Shown: positions 41,892-52,014, counted from the stretch's first letter. The stretch is 64,000 bases of DNA from Virgibacillus_O xinjiangensis (GCF_042643145.1 NZ_JBHRSA010000046.1:62001-126000); one strand, 5' to 3'. The notes: generated from the sequence alone by a model not told the origin. Numbers and translations are program-made.

Positions 41892-43868
41892 ATGCCGGAT
41901 TTACAAAAGAAACCAACGTTAAGCAGCCATTTATGGATCATTTACCTGCTATCCATCATTTTACTGGCAGTGATTTGGTATTTTCAATGGATGCTGGGAG
42001 TAATCATGACCTTGTTGCTGGCTGCGTCCATCTATTATAGTATCCGTACGGAAAGGGTGCTTTTGAACGAGACGGAGGAATATATTTCCACCCTCTCCCA
42101 CCGGGTGAAGAAGGTTGGGGAAGAAGCCTTACTGGAAATGCCGATCGGCATCATTTTATATAATGATAATTTTACCATTGAGTGGGCGAATCCTTATATG
42201 AATAAATTTGCCCAAGAAGAAGATACACTTGTTGGTGAATCTCTCAATGTCCTCAGTGAGGAGTTAATCCCTAAGATAAGAGAAAACAAAGAAGAAATCT
42301 GGTTGGAGCTTGGAGGATATGAGTTCCAGACCACTGCTAAAAGGGAAGAAAGGCTGCTCTATTTGTTCGATCGGACCCAGCAGTCACGTCTTCAAACCAT
42401 GTATGATAATGAGCAAACTGTCCTAGCCATCGTCTTCTTAGATAATTATGAGGAAATCACCCAGAATATGGACGATACGCTGAAAAGCCAGCTCAACTCC
42501 CAGGTTACATCTGTGTTGAATAACTGGGCAGGACAATATGGCCTCTATCTGAAACGGACGTCCCAGGAAAGATTCCTGGCGGTAGGTTCAAAAGAGATCC
42601 TTCAGCAGATGGAAAAGGTGAAGTTCGATATATTGGATGAAGTCCGTGAACTAAGTGGAGAGCAGAATAATCCAGTGACACTGAGTATTGGTGTAGGTTC
42701 CGGAGATGTGCCGCTTCCTACCTTGGGAGAATTGGCGCAGTCCAGTCTTGACCTGGCCTTGGGCCGGGGAGGGGACCAGGTAGCCATCAAAGATGAATCC
42801 GGGAAGGTCCGTTTCTATGGCGGCAAGACGAATCCGATGGAAAAACGGACAAGAGTCAGGGCTCGGGTCATTTCCCATGCCCTGAAGGAATTGGTGAAAG
42901 CGAGTGATAATGTTATCATTATGGGACATAAGTCCCCTGATATGGATTCACTTGGTGCAGCGATCGGTATCTTGAACATCGCCAAAGCGAATGGAGTAGA
43001 AGGCCATATCGTTTTTGACCGCGACGATGTGGATACAGGCGTCTATCGCCTTGTGAACGCCTTGAAAGAGGATAATGATCTATGGGAGCACTTCATTGAC
43101 CCGGACGATGCGGAGGAAATCACCGGAAACCGCAGCCTTGTGGTGGTCGTGGATACCCACCGGCCATCCATGGTTGCAGAAGCCAGCCTGTTGGATAAGA
43201 CGGAGTATAAGGTGGTCATAGACCACCATCGCAGGGGCGAAGAATTTATTCAAAATGCAACACTTGTCTATATGGAGCCTTATGCATCTTCCACAGCTGA
43301 ACTGGTAACAGAATTACTCGAGTACCAGCCAAAGTCATTGAAATTGAAGATGGTCGAAGCGACTGCTCTGTTGGCTGGAATCATCGTGGATACCAAAAGC
43401 TTTTCCCTTCGGACTGGGTCCAGGACGTTTGATGCTGCTTCCTATCTTCGTTCAAAAGGGGCAGATACGATTCTGGTCCAACAGTTTATGAAAGAGGATC
43501 TCGACCTGTTCATTCGAAGAGCCAAGCTGATTGAACGGGCAGAGGTATTCAGAGATGTAATTGCGATTGCCAAGGCGGAGCCAAATGACAAGTATGGTCC
43601 AGTGCTGATTGCCCAGGCAGCAGACACTCTTCTTACCATGAGCGGTATTTCCGCCTCCTTTGTCATCTCAGAGAGAGATGATGGAAGGATCGGCATCAGT
43701 GCAAGGTCGCTTGGGGAAGTGAATGTCCAAATTATTATGGAACGGATGAATGGCGGCGGTCATCTGACGAATGCGGCCACTCAGATTGAAGATACCACCC
43801 TGGACGATGCAGAGGGGTTATTAAAAGATATAATTGATGAATATTTTGAGGGGAGCGATACAGAATGA
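41892..43868 (+). CDS. gdpP: Cyclic-di-AMP phosphodiesterase GdpP
   Basis: A 658-residue membrane enzyme that hydrolyses c-di-AMP to pApA. Order: two N-terminal helices (about residues 10-55), a PAS-like haem/ligand domain (about 80-150), a degenerate GGDEF domain (about 170-300), then DHH and DHHA1. The DHH metal ligands are visible in GHKSPDMDSLGA (about residue 347), VVVDTHRPSM and VIDHHRRG; DHHA1 shows GGGHLTNAATQ. Its last bases overlap the rplI start (ATGA). A diadenylate cyclase gene lies 2 kb downstream. Confidence 0.95.
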   Translation: MPDLQKKPTLSSHLWIIYLLSIILLAVIWYFQWMLGVIMTLLLAASIYYSIRTERVLLNETEEYISTLSHRVKKVGEEALLEMPIGIILYNDNFTIEWANPYMNKFAQEEDTLVGESLNVLSEELIPKIRENKEEIWLELGGYEFQTTAKREERLLYLFDRTQQSRLQTMYDNEQTVLAIVFLDNYEEITQNMDDTLKSQLNSQVTSVLNNWAGQYGLYLKRTSQERFLAVGSKEILQQMEKVKFDILDEVRELSGEQNNPVTLSIGVGSGDVPLPTLGELAQSSLDLALGRGGDQVAIKDESGKVRFYGGKTNPMEKRTRVRARVISHALKELVKASDNVIIMGHKSPDMDSLGAAIGILNIAKANGVEGHIVFDRDDVDTGVYRLVNALKEDNDLWEHFIDPDDAEEITGNRSLVVVVDTHRPSMVAEASLLDKTEYKVVIDHHRRGEEFIQNATLVYMEPYASSTAELVTELLEYQPKSLKLKMVEATALLAGIIVDTKSFSLRTGSRTFDAASYLRSKGADTILVQQFMKEDLDLFIRRAKLIERAEVFRDVIAIAKAEPNDKYGPVLIAQAADTLLTMSGISASFVISERDDGRIGISARSLGEVNVQIIMERMNGGGHLTNAATQIEDTTLDDAEGLLKDIIDEYFEGSDTE

Positions 43869-44311
43869 AAGTTATTTTCCTGAAAGATGTAAAAGGCAAG
43901 GGCAAAAAAGGTGAAGTTAAAAATGTTTCAGATGGGTATGCCCGCAACTATCTTTTGAAGAATAATGTTGCACAGGAAGCTACTCCGGGCAACCTGAAGG
44001 CACTTGAGGCCCAAAAGCGCAAGATGGAACAAGAGGAGCAGGAAGAAAAAGAAGAAGCAATGGATTTGAAAGATAAATTGGCAGAACTGACAGTGGAATT
44101 GAAGGCTAAATCCGGTGATGGCGGCCGTCTCTTCGGGTCCATTACCAGTAAGCAGATTGCCGAGCAATTGAAGAAAGACCATGGTTATAAAATTGATAAG
44201 CGGAAGATTGAACTGGACCAGCCAATCCGTGCACTTGGTTATACTACTGTCCCAGTGAAACTCCATCCGGAAGTGTCTGGTTCCATCAAGGTGCATGTCT
44301 CTGAAAAGTAA
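43865..44311 (+). CDS. rplI: 50S ribosomal protein L9
   Basis: A 148-residue protein. MKVIFLKDVKGKGKKGEVKNVSDGYARNYLL is the N-terminal globular RNA-binding lobe. A long charged helix follows (QEEQEEKEEAMDLKDKL), then the second lobe. It overlaps gdpP by 4 nt. Confidence 0.97.
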   Translation: MKVIFLKDVKGKGKKGEVKNVSDGYARNYLLKNNVAQEATPGNLKALEAQKRKMEQEEQEEKEEAMDLKDKLAELTVELKAKSGDGGRLFGSITSKQIAEQLKKDHGYKIDKRKIELDQPIRALGYTTVPVKLHPEVSGSIKVHVSEK

Positions 44312-44382
44312 TAAATTAAAATTGACTATAGAACGGCCGGTTTCCGACAACAAGATTTTCCATGAAAGGAGGGCCCGGGACG

Positions 44383-45756
44383 ATGAATGATTGGAATGAC
44401 CGAACTCCCCCACATAATATTGAAGCGGAGCAGTCGGTGATTGGCGCCATCTTCTTAGAGCCGCAAGCTTTTTCAACCGCTTCGGAAATATTGGTTGCCG
44501 AGGATTTTTATCGAGCGGGTCACCAACGGGTTTTTGCAGCGATGATGAAATTGGCCGATAAAGGTGAGCCGATTGATGTGGTGACTGTGACAACCTATCT
44601 GCAGAATGCAAAGCAGTTGGATGAAGCAGGAGGGGTAACCTATCTGTCTGAAGTTGCAGGCAGTGTCCCGACCGCAGCCAATATCGAATACTACAGCAGG
44701 ATCGTGGAAGAAAAGGCCATCCTTCGCAGGCTGATTCGCACTGCTACTGATATTGTCACATCCGGCTATGAAAAAGAAGATGAGGTCGAAGATGTTTTAA
44801 ACGATGCGGAAAAAAACATTCTGGAAGTTTCCGGACGTAAAAATTCCGGTTCTTTCAAGGCGATCAAAGATGTATTGATTGATGTGTATGATAATATTGA
44901 ACAACTCCATCAATCTGATGCCGATCTAACTGGAGTGCCTACCGGCTTCCGCGATTTAGACCGTATTACTTCTGGTTTTCAGCCCAATGATTTGATTATT
45001 GTTGCAGCACGTCCTTCTGTTGGTAAGACTGCATTTGCACTTAATGTCGCACAGAATGTGGCTGTAAACAGCGGGGAGAATGTAGCCATTTTCAGTTTGG
45101 AGATGGGAGCAGACCAGTTGGTTCAGCGGATGCTATGTGCAGAAGGAAATATAGATGCTACCCGTCTTCGTAATGGCCAACTGCAGGCGGATGACTGGAG
45201 TAAATTGACAATGGCTATGGGTTCCTTATCCAATGCAGGCATATTTATCGATGATTCACCAGGGATCCGTGTGAGCGAAATCCGTTCCAAATGCAGGCGT
45301 CTCAAGCAGGAACATGGGCTTGGCATGATCTTGATTGATTATCTGCAGTTGATCCAGGGCAGCGGAAGTTCCAGAGGAGAAAACAGGCAGCAGGAAGTCT
45401 CCGAGATTTCTCGTTCCTTGAAGGGATTGGCAAGGGAATTGAATGTTCCTTTAATTGCTCTGTCCCAGCTCTCACGTGGAGTGGAATCCCGCCAAGATAA
45501 ACGTCCAATGATGTCTGACCTTCGTGAATCGGGTAGTATTGAGCAGGATGCCGATATTGTAGGTTTCTTGTACAGGGATGACTACTACGATCAAGAGACA
45601 GAGAAACAAAATATTATTGAAATCATTATTTCCAAACAACGTAATGGTCCGGTTGGTACGGTGGAACTTGCGTTTGTGAAGGAATACAATAAATTTGTGG
45701 ATCTTGACCACCGGTATTCAGAGAGTGATGTACCTCCTGCCCCGGTGCAAGCCTAA
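44383..45756 (+). CDS. dnaC: Replicative DNA helicase (DnaC in Bacillus, DnaB-type)
   Basis: A 457-residue hexameric 5'-3' helicase. The N-terminal DnaB domain (HNIEAEQSVIGAIFLEPQAF) binds primase. The RecA-like motor has Walker A ARPSVGKTAF (about residue 209) and Walker B ILIDYLQLI. Loop residues LRESGSIEQDAD are conserved. The start MNDWNDRTPP at 44383 is favoured; AAAGGAGG lies 10 nt upstream. Its loading partners are not in this window. Confidence 0.96.
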   Translation: MNDWNDRTPPHNIEAEQSVIGAIFLEPQAFSTASEILVAEDFYRAGHQRVFAAMMKLADKGEPIDVVTVTTYLQNAKQLDEAGGVTYLSEVAGSVPTAANIEYYSRIVEEKAILRRLIRTATDIVTSGYEKEDEVEDVLNDAEKNILEVSGRKNSGSFKAIKDVLIDVYDNIEQLHQSDADLTGVPTGFRDLDRITSGFQPNDLIIVAARPSVGKTAFALNVAQNVAVNSGENVAIFSLEMGADQLVQRMLCAEGNIDATRLRNGQLQADDWSKLTMAMGSLSNAGIFIDDSPGIRVSEIRSKCRRLKQEHGLGMILIDYLQLIQGSGSSRGENRQQEVSEISRSLKGLARELNVPLIALSQLSRGVESRQDKRPMMSDLRESGSIEQDADIVGFLYRDDYYDQETEKQNIIEIIISKQRNGPVGTVELAFVKEYNKFVDLDHRYSESDVPPAPVQA

Positions 45757-45760
45757 GGAA

Positions 45761-45789
45761 GCAGTCCCCATTGGACTGCTATTTTTTTA
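45761..45789 (+). terminator. Terminator of gdpP-rplI-dnaC
   Basis: GCAGTCC/GGACTGC hairpin with TATTTTTTT tail. Confidence 0.85.
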
Positions 45790-45825
45790 TTTACACTGTT
45801 CTTCATAAAATTGCATTTGCATTAT

Positions 45826-46455
45826 TTAAACCAATCCACTGCTTGTCCGGATGGGATACAGGTTTCCTCCGAAGGCGAAGGTCGCTCTTCCAGTCTCCTC
45901 AGATACTGTGAGAACTAAGGCATCCGTCTGCTCGGAGAGCCCCAATGCAGCTCGGTGTCTGGTTCCCACCTTTCCCCTGATGGTCATATTTTCCGAAAGA
46001 GGAAGTACATTTGCAGCAGAAACAATCGTATCTTGGTGGATGAGTACGCCCCCATCGTGTAATGGATTTCCTGTATAAAAGATCGATTCCAGCAATGGAT
46101 GGGATAGCTCTGCATGCAAGGGGATGCCTGCATGCAGATGTTCCTCCAGCTTGTCTTCCCGCTGAATGGCAATCAACGCACCATGGTTACGCTCGGAAAG
46201 ATGCTGAATAGCAACAGAGAGCACTTCAAAATGGTTGGTGAAAGCAGCTAAGTAACTCCTTAAGTAATAGGAAGCGGTGGCTGTCTGAATATCATGGAAG
46301 GATTGATGGATATGTTCCAATTCATGCAGGACACTGCATTCGCTCGTCTCCAATGTTTGAATGAGTTGATGAATGTCATGCGAAAGTCTGAGCAGTTCAC
46401 TTCTCAGATGGTCTCCCACCCTGCTGCTGGATATACCAGGTTCCATCGAAGCCAT
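45826..46455 (-). CDS. cdaS: CdaS-type diadenylate cyclase
   Basis: A 209-residue protein. A helical N-terminus (about residues 15-75) fits the autoinhibitory YojJ domain, followed by a DAC domain. The active-site motifs read HDGGVLIHQD (DGA-type) and KVGTRHRAALGL (RHR). The short soluble layout, with no membrane helices, matches the sporulation-specific CdaS of B. subtilis and not CdaA or DisA. It makes c-di-AMP from two ATP. It is divergent from purA and convergent with the gdpP operon that destroys the same messenger. GGGGTGG precedes the ATG at 46455. Confidence 0.88.
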   Translation of the reverse strand: MASMEPGISSSRVGDHLRSELLRLSHDIHQLIQTLETSECSVLHELEHIHQSFHDIQTATASYYLRSYLAAFTNHFEVLSVAIQHLSERNHGALIAIQREDKLEEHLHAGIPLHAELSHPLLESIFYTGNPLHDGGVLIHQDTIVSAANVLPLSENMTIRGKVGTRHRAALGLSEQTDALVLTVSEETGRATFAFGGNLYPIRTSSGLV

Positions 46456-46552
46456 ATTTCCACCCCGCTTAAGCTGATGTATAATCAATCTGATGATAGC
46501 TTTTGTACAGGATGGTTTTTTATTCGTTTTAAGTTGTCATTCTGGATATATA

Positions 46553-46595
46553 TTAGCGAACAATGCTATTAAATTAAATATTGATCGTTCGTGAA
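46553..46595 (+). promoter_or_regulatory. Tandem inverted PurBoxes upstream of purA
   Basis: AGCGAACAATG (core CGAAC at 46557-46561) and, inverted, ATCGTTCGTG (core GTTCG at 46587-46591), about 16 nt between the 14-nt boxes and just upstream of the purA -35. This is the usual geometry of PurR operators in Bacillus. Confidence 0.78.
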
Positions 46596-46600
46596 TTAAA

Positions 46601-46629
46601 TTGACTTGCCCATAGGATACTGATAGAAT
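46601..46629 (+). promoter_or_regulatory. Promoter of purA
   Basis: TTGACT (46601-46606), 17-nt spacer, TAGAAT (46624-46629). Confidence 0.8.
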
Positions 46630-46683
46630 TACTTTTGTAAATAATGAAAATCAAATGTTACATAACCTAATGGAGGTGCACCT

Positions 46684-47973
46684 ATGTCCTCAGTAGTAGT
46701 AGTCGGAACACAATGGGGCGATGAAGGAAAAGGGAAAATCACTGATTATCTGTCGCAGAATGCCGAGGTTGTCGCCCGTTATCAAGGTGGAAACAATGCC
46801 GGCCATACCATCAAATTTGATAATATCACATATAAACTGCATTTAATCCCATCCGGTATCTTCTTTGATGATAAAATCTGTGTATTGGGAAATGGAATGG
46901 TCATCGACCCGAAAGCATTTATGGAGGAAATTGCCTATCTGCATGAACGCAATGTTTCTACGGATAATCTCCGAATCAGTAACCGGGCACATGTCATCCT
47001 TCCATATCATCTTCAACTGGATATTCTGCAGGAAGAAGAGAAAGGTGCCAATAAAATTGGTACAACAAAAAAAGGGATCGGGCCAGCATATATGGACAAA
47101 GCTGCACGAAGCGGAATCCGTATAGCAGACTTGATGGATAAAGATGTCTTCCGGAGTAAGCTGGAGCAGAATCTGAAAGAGAAAAACCGCTTGTTTGAAA
47201 AAGTATATGAAGTAGAACCGATACAGGTAGAAAGCATCTTGGAAGAGTATTATGAGTACGGGCGCCAAATGGCGGAATATGTCTGTGATACCTCTGTTGT
47301 TCTGAATGATGCTCTTGACGAGGGGCGCCGTGTTCTTTTTGAGGGGGCACAGGGCGTCATGCTAGACCTTGATCAAGGGACATACCCGTTTGTGACTTCC
47401 TCCAATCCGATTGCTGGAGGAGTGACCATAGGTTCTGGTGTTGGGCCAACGAAAATCAATCATGTTGTCGGCGTTTCTAAAGCTTATACAACCAGAGTGG
47501 GAGATGGGCCTTTTCCAACGGAACTGCATGATGAGACTGGTGATCAGATACGCGAAGTAGGTCGTGAATATGGAACAACTACAGGCAGGGCCCGCCGGGT
47601 CGGATGGTTTGACAGTGTTGTTGTCAGACATGCCCGCCGTGTCAGCGGAATCACTGACCTGTCTCTCAATTCCCTTGATGTATTGACAGGAATCGAGACA
47701 TTGAAGATTTGTACCGCCTATCGCTATAAAGGCGAAATCATGAAGGAATTTCCTGCCAGTCTTTCCGTCTTAGCAGAGTGTGAGCCGGTCTATGAAGAAA
47801 TGCCTGGGTGGGAAGAAGACATTACAGGAGTGAAAGATCTAAGTGAACTCCCTGAAAATGCCCGCCATTATTTGGAGAGGATTTCCCAATTGACGGAAAT
47901 TCCATTATCCATCTTCTCTGTGGGCCCGGACAGGTCCCAGACAAATGTAGTGCGAAGTGTTTATAGCAGTTAA
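46684..47973 (+). CDS. purA: Adenylosuccinate synthetase
   Basis: A 429-residue enzyme that joins IMP and aspartate using GTP, the first step to AMP. It has the GTP loop GDEGKGK (about residue 12), GNNAGHT, and the conserved GTTTGRARRVGWFDSV near residue 300. It ends VGPDRSQT, typical of the family. Two PurBoxes and a good sigma-A promoter lie upstream, so PurR repression by adenine is expected. Single-gene unit. Confidence 0.97.
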   Translation: MSSVVVVGTQWGDEGKGKITDYLSQNAEVVARYQGGNNAGHTIKFDNITYKLHLIPSGIFFDDKICVLGNGMVIDPKAFMEEIAYLHERNVSTDNLRISNRAHVILPYHLQLDILQEEEKGANKIGTTKKGIGPAYMDKAARSGIRIADLMDKDVFRSKLEQNLKEKNRLFEKVYEVEPIQVESILEEYYEYGRQMAEYVCDTSVVLNDALDEGRRVLFEGAQGVMLDLDQGTYPFVTSSNPIAGGVTIGSGVGPTKINHVVGVSKAYTTRVGDGPFPTELHDETGDQIREVGREYGTTTGRARRVGWFDSVVVRHARRVSGITDLSLNSLDVLTGIETLKICTAYRYKGEIMKEFPASLSVLAECEPVYEEMPGWEEDITGVKDLSELPENARHYLERISQLTEIPLSIFSVGPDRSQTNVVRSVYSS

Positions 47974-47987
47974 GTTGAATATAATTG

Positions 47988-48020
47988 GAAGAGGCTGCCT
48001 TTGATGGCAGCCTCTTTCTT
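47988..48020 (+). terminator. Terminator of purA
   Basis: GAGGCTGCC/GGCAGCCTC hairpin followed by TTTCTT. Confidence 0.8.
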
Positions 48021-48178
48021 ATTGTTGAGAGGGAAGACATTTCCCTCGAAATGCGATAAAATAGGGAGAAGAGTGTATTGTTGTAAGTAGACACTCATGC
48101 GCAAATACCAATAAAAACTAGAAAAATTATCCTCTGAAACTATAAATTAATTTAACCTATGCGGACAAAGGATGTGCA

Positions 48179-48883
48179 ATGATGAGTCAGAAAATATTAG
48201 TTGTCGATGATGAACAGCCAATTGCAGATATATTGAAGTTCAACTTAGAGAAAGAAGGATATGAGGTAGTCGTAGCAAATGATGGAGATGCAGCGGTGGA
48301 ACTTGCCGAAGCGGAAGTCCCAGACCTCATTTTGTTGGATATCATGCTGCCCGGACGTGATGGAAACGAAGTCTGTCGGGAAGTCCGCAAGAATCATTCC
48401 ATGCCGATCATCATGCTGACGGCGAAAGATGCTGAAATCGATAAGGTGCTCGGTCTGGAGCTTGGAGCTGATGATTATGTCACCAAACCATTCAGCAATA
48501 GAGAACTCATTGCCAGGGTAAAAGCAAATCTCCGCAGGCAGCAGGTGCCGGAAGATACGGCGAAGCAGACAAAGGATATCGTGATCGGTTCCCTCACCAT
48601 CCACCCTGATGCCTATGTGGTATCAAGGGATGGCAAGCAGATTGAGCTTACTCATCGTGAATTTGAGCTCCTTCACTATTTGGCCCGCCACATGGGCCAG
48701 GTGATGACGCGGGAACATTTGTTGGAAACTGTCTGGGGCTATGACTATTTCGGTGACGTCAGGACTGTAGACGTAACCGTGCGAAGACTGCGGGAAAAAA
48801 TAGAGGAGAATCCAAGTAATCCGACATGGATTGTGACCCGTAGAGGAGTAGGTTATTATTTGCGAAACCCTGAACAGGAGTAG
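48179..48883 (+). CDS. walR: Two-component response regulator WalR
   Basis: A 234-residue OmpR-type regulator, essential in low-GC Gram-positives, controlling cell-wall hydrolases. The receiver domain shows VVDDEQPI and phospho-acceptor Asp54 (LILLDIMLP). The C-terminal winged helix contains ELTHREFELLHYLARHMGQV and VTRRGVGYYL. Two tandem ATGs are possible; the first is kept. It is the first gene of walRKHIJ-htrA. Confidence 0.96.
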   Translation: MMSQKILVVDDEQPIADILKFNLEKEGYEVVVANDGDAAVELAEAEVPDLILLDIMLPGRDGNEVCREVRKNHSMPIIMLTAKDAEIDKVLGLELGADDYVTKPFSNRELIARVKANLRRQQVPEDTAKQTKDIVIGSLTIHPDAYVVSRDGKQIELTHREFELLHYLARHMGQVMTREHLLETVWGYDYFGDVRTVDVTVRRLREKIEENPSNPTWIVTRRGVGYYLRNPEQE

Positions 48884-48888
48884 TACCT

Positions 48889-50715
48889 ATGAATAAAGTC
48901 GGTTTTTTCCGATCCATCCAATCCAAATTCACGATTATCTATATTCTATTGCTTTTGGTGGCTGTACAGGTGATCGGAGCTTTTTTTACCAATGAACTGG
49001 AGACGGAATTGATGGAGAGCTTTGAAAGCTCGATCAATGACAGGGTAGAACTGTTGAATTATAACTTGGAGCAGGCATTCGAAAGAGAGAGGAATGAGGA
49101 AGAAGGGCCAAGCCTTCAGGAGGAGGTCCAGAGTATTGTACATGATGTGGAAACAGGAGACATCACTACACTGGAAGTCATCAATAACCAAAGCCGGGTC
49201 CTTGGAACCACTAATGTATTGGAGAGGGACAGGATCGGCAAAAAGACAACAAGGGATACCGTCCAGGACGCTCTTTTCTTTGATAAGCGTCAGGACACAA
49301 CCAAATACAACCAGGAAACAGGAAATCCTGTGCATGTCCAGGCCGTTCCTATCTTCGATTCTCAGGAAAATGTCATGGGAGTCATCTACGTGGAAGCATC
49401 CCTGGAAGGTGTTTTTAATCAAATGCAGGAAATCAATGATATTTTCCTGCAAGGCTCATTGTTGGCCATTGCAGTGTCAGCAGTGGTAGGGATACTGGTG
49501 GCAAGGACCATAACCAAACCGATTTCCGAAATGAGAAGACAGGCACAAACCATGGCTAAAGGGGACTTCAGTCAAAAGGTGAAAGTGTACAGTAAGGATG
49601 AAATAGGTCTGCTTGCCGACACATTCAATGATTTGAATTCCCGCCTCAAACATTCTTACGCAACAATCGAGGAGGAACAGTTCAAATTGAGGTCTGTCTT
49701 ATCCAATATGTCTGATGGAGTGATTGCCACCAATCGTACAGGCGCAGTGACTTTGATGAACGAAGCTGCTGGCAGAATGATTGGCCGTGATCCCGATGAG
49801 GTGAGTGGTGAGTTGTTGATCGATGTCATGCAACTGGAAGATAGAGTCGTGGATATGACGGAGCTGCCGGAAAGCGGATCGATGATCATTGACTTCAGTG
49901 ATGAGGAAGAATTTTTCTTGATCCGTGCCAATTTCTCTACCATCCTCGATGAAGAAGAAGAGGTTACCGGGTTTATCTCCGTAATCAGCGATGTAACGGA
50001 GCAAGAGAAGGCTGAGCAGGAACGCAGAGAATTTGTTTCCAATGTATCCCATGAGCTTAGGACTCCATTGACAACGATGAAAAGCTATATAGAAGCACTG
50101 AATGACGGGGCATGGGAAGATAAAGAAATAGCCCCGCGCTTTCTTGGTGTAGCTCAAACGGAGACAGACAGAATGATCCGTATGGTGAACGATCTTCTCC
50201 AACTTTCCAAGATGGATGCAGAGGAATACCCGCTTGAAAAAGAACGGGTGGATTTCATCCAATATTTTCACGGTGTCATCGACCGGTTTGAATTGAATCT
50301 TCCGGGACACATCCATTTGAAAAGGCAGTTGCCGGAAGGGCAATTCCCTGTCTGGATGGATAAGGACAAAATGACCCAGGTTCTTGATAATGTGATTTCC
50401 AATGCGATTAAATACTCACCTGAAGGCGGTATTATAACCATGAAGGCGGAAAACAAGAGGCATTATCTGCTGGTGAGTATCAGTGATCAGGGAATGGGGA
50501 TCAGTTATGACAAGCTTGATAAAATATTTGAGCGTTTTTACCGGGCAGATAAGGCAAGAACAAGGAAGCTTGGAGGAACTGGACTGGGACTGGCCATATC
50601 CAAAGAACTTGTAGAAGCCCATCATGGTAAAATCTGGGCAACAAGCAAAGAGGGTAAAGGGACAACCGTTCTCTTTACACTTCCGCTTATGAATCAGAAG
50701 CGGAGGGGTGTATGA
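48889..50715 (+). CDS. walK: Two-component sensor histidine kinase WalK
   Basis: A 608-residue kinase. TM1 (about residues 15-30), an extracytoplasmic sensor domain (about 35-180), TM2 (about 185-205), HAMP, PAS (about 265-370), then HisKA with His388 (FVSNVSHELRTPLTT) and HATPase with N, G1 and G2 boxes (DNVISNAIKYSP, DQGMGI, GGTGLGLAI). It phosphorylates WalR. It starts 6 nt after walR and overlaps walH by 4 nt. Confidence 0.96.
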   Translation: MNKVGFFRSIQSKFTIIYILLLLVAVQVIGAFFTNELETELMESFESSINDRVELLNYNLEQAFERERNEEEGPSLQEEVQSIVHDVETGDITTLEVINNQSRVLGTTNVLERDRIGKKTTRDTVQDALFFDKRQDTTKYNQETGNPVHVQAVPIFDSQENVMGVIYVEASLEGVFNQMQEINDIFLQGSLLAIAVSAVVGILVARTITKPISEMRRQAQTMAKGDFSQKVKVYSKDEIGLLADTFNDLNSRLKHSYATIEEEQFKLRSVLSNMSDGVIATNRTGAVTLMNEAAGRMIGRDPDEVSGELLIDVMQLEDRVVDMTELPESGSMIIDFSDEEEFFLIRANFSTILDEEEEVTGFISVISDVTEQEKAEQERREFVSNVSHELRTPLTTMKSYIEALNDGAWEDKEIAPRFLGVAQTETDRMIRMVNDLLQLSKMDAEEYPLEKERVDFIQYFHGVIDRFELNLPGHIHLKRQLPEGQFPVWMDKDKMTQVLDNVISNAIKYSPEGGIITMKAENKRHYLLVSISDQGMGISYDKLDKIFERFYRADKARTRKLGGTGLGLAISKELVEAHHGKIWATSKEGKGTTVLFTLPLMNQKRRGV

Positions 50716-52013
50716 TGAAATTAGAGGCAGTAAAGTCGTTAATACTGATTGTCCTGATCGGTTTCAGTCTGCTGCTCAGTTTTGGGCTGTGGCGGTATCA
50801 GCCGAGCCTGGACAACTTGAATAATTCCTCCTATATTGATGAAATGGATATCGGAGGGGTGGAAGAGACAAAGGGCAGCCTAATCGTTCCCAAGTCTTTC
50901 GTCTTCCATGTCAATGATCGACCTTACGCTCCTAGTGACCCAAAAGCCCAAGAGGAGCTATATGAGCGCATGAAGTCATGGGAATTAGATGAATTTTATG
51001 CAGGTGATTCAGATGGAAGGGAATCACAGGCATTTGAGATAGAGATCATCTTTCCAGAAGAACTGCCGATGGAATTATTGAGGAACTTCTACCAATTTGA
51101 TAACCCTGACATACAGCTCCCGAGTTGGTCATTCAAGCGTATATACCTCACATTGGAACAGGATACAGCTTCCGTCCACTTGGAAATTCAGTCGATTGAT
51201 GGACGGCAGGAGGCACATGCTGTGATCAACAACCCGAATGTATATGAAAGCCTATGGAACAGAATGTCTTCGTTGGAAGGGTTGGAAGAGCAGTTCGTAT
51301 TGGAAAGCGGCGATTCGGTGATCTATCTCCCCGATGATCCGGTGTCTGCTCCTGAACATTCTGTGGCAGTCACTGACCTGGATGTCAATGCTCTTGTCAA
51401 TGCCTTGTTCCAGACACCATCCGTGGTCCGTCAAAATTATGACAACGGGGAATCCTACTATAATGATGGACAGCGCCAGATGCGCGTATTCCAATATGGA
51501 AGGAATATGGAATTTTATAATCCCAATACCACCAACCAGGAAAGCTTGCCAGCAGTTGAGCTTTTGGATAGAAGCATTGCCAATATCAACGGCCATTTTG
51601 GATGGACGGATGATTATCGCCTGTCACGACTGCATACGGGTACCAACACCGTAAGGTACCGGTTGTTCTATGCGGGGTATCCTGTGTTTAACAGCTCCGG
51701 CCTATCAGTCATTCAACAGGAATGGAGGGATGTCGGACTTCATCAGTACAGCCGACCTCTGTTCACCATGGAAGATTCATTTACGGGGGATTTGGTTGAG
51801 CTCCCAGGAGGGGGCGAGGTTGTTTCCCATCTGAGGAATACAGAGTACAATATGGAAAATATCGGTGACATTCAACTGGGCTACCGGTTAACGTATGAGA
51901 TGCATCAAAATAATGCCACCGCCTATCTCCAGCCTGCATGGTATATGAAATATAACGGAATTTGGCGGGAAATTTCATTTGAAAACAGATCATCAGAGGA
52001 AGGGGGCAGTTAG
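50712..52013 (+). CDS. walH: WalRK regulator YycH
   Basis: A 433-residue protein with one N-terminal membrane helix (SLILIVLIGFSLLLSFGLW, about residues 9-27) and a large extracytoplasmic part. Order and length match YycH, which with YycI binds WalK in the membrane and restrains it in B. subtilis. The overlap with walK and the 1-nt spacing to walI indicate tight translational coupling. Confidence 0.92.
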   Translation: MMKLEAVKSLILIVLIGFSLLLSFGLWRYQPSLDNLNNSSYIDEMDIGGVEETKGSLIVPKSFVFHVNDRPYAPSDPKAQEELYERMKSWELDEFYAGDSDGRESQAFEIEIIFPEELPMELLRNFYQFDNPDIQLPSWSFKRIYLTLEQDTASVHLEIQSIDGRQEAHAVINNPNVYESLWNRMSSLEGLEEQFVLESGDSVIYLPDDPVSAPEHSVAVTDLDVNALVNALFQTPSVVRQNYDNGESYYNDGQRQMRVFQYGRNMEFYNPNTTNQESLPAVELLDRSIANINGHFGWTDDYRLSRLHTGTNTVRYRLFYAGYPVFNSSGLSVIQQEWRDVGLHQYSRPLFTMEDSFTGDLVELPGGGEVVSHLRNTEYNMENIGDIQLGYRLTYEMHQNNATAYLQPAWYMKYNGIWREISFENRSSEEGGS

Positions 52014-52014
52014 G

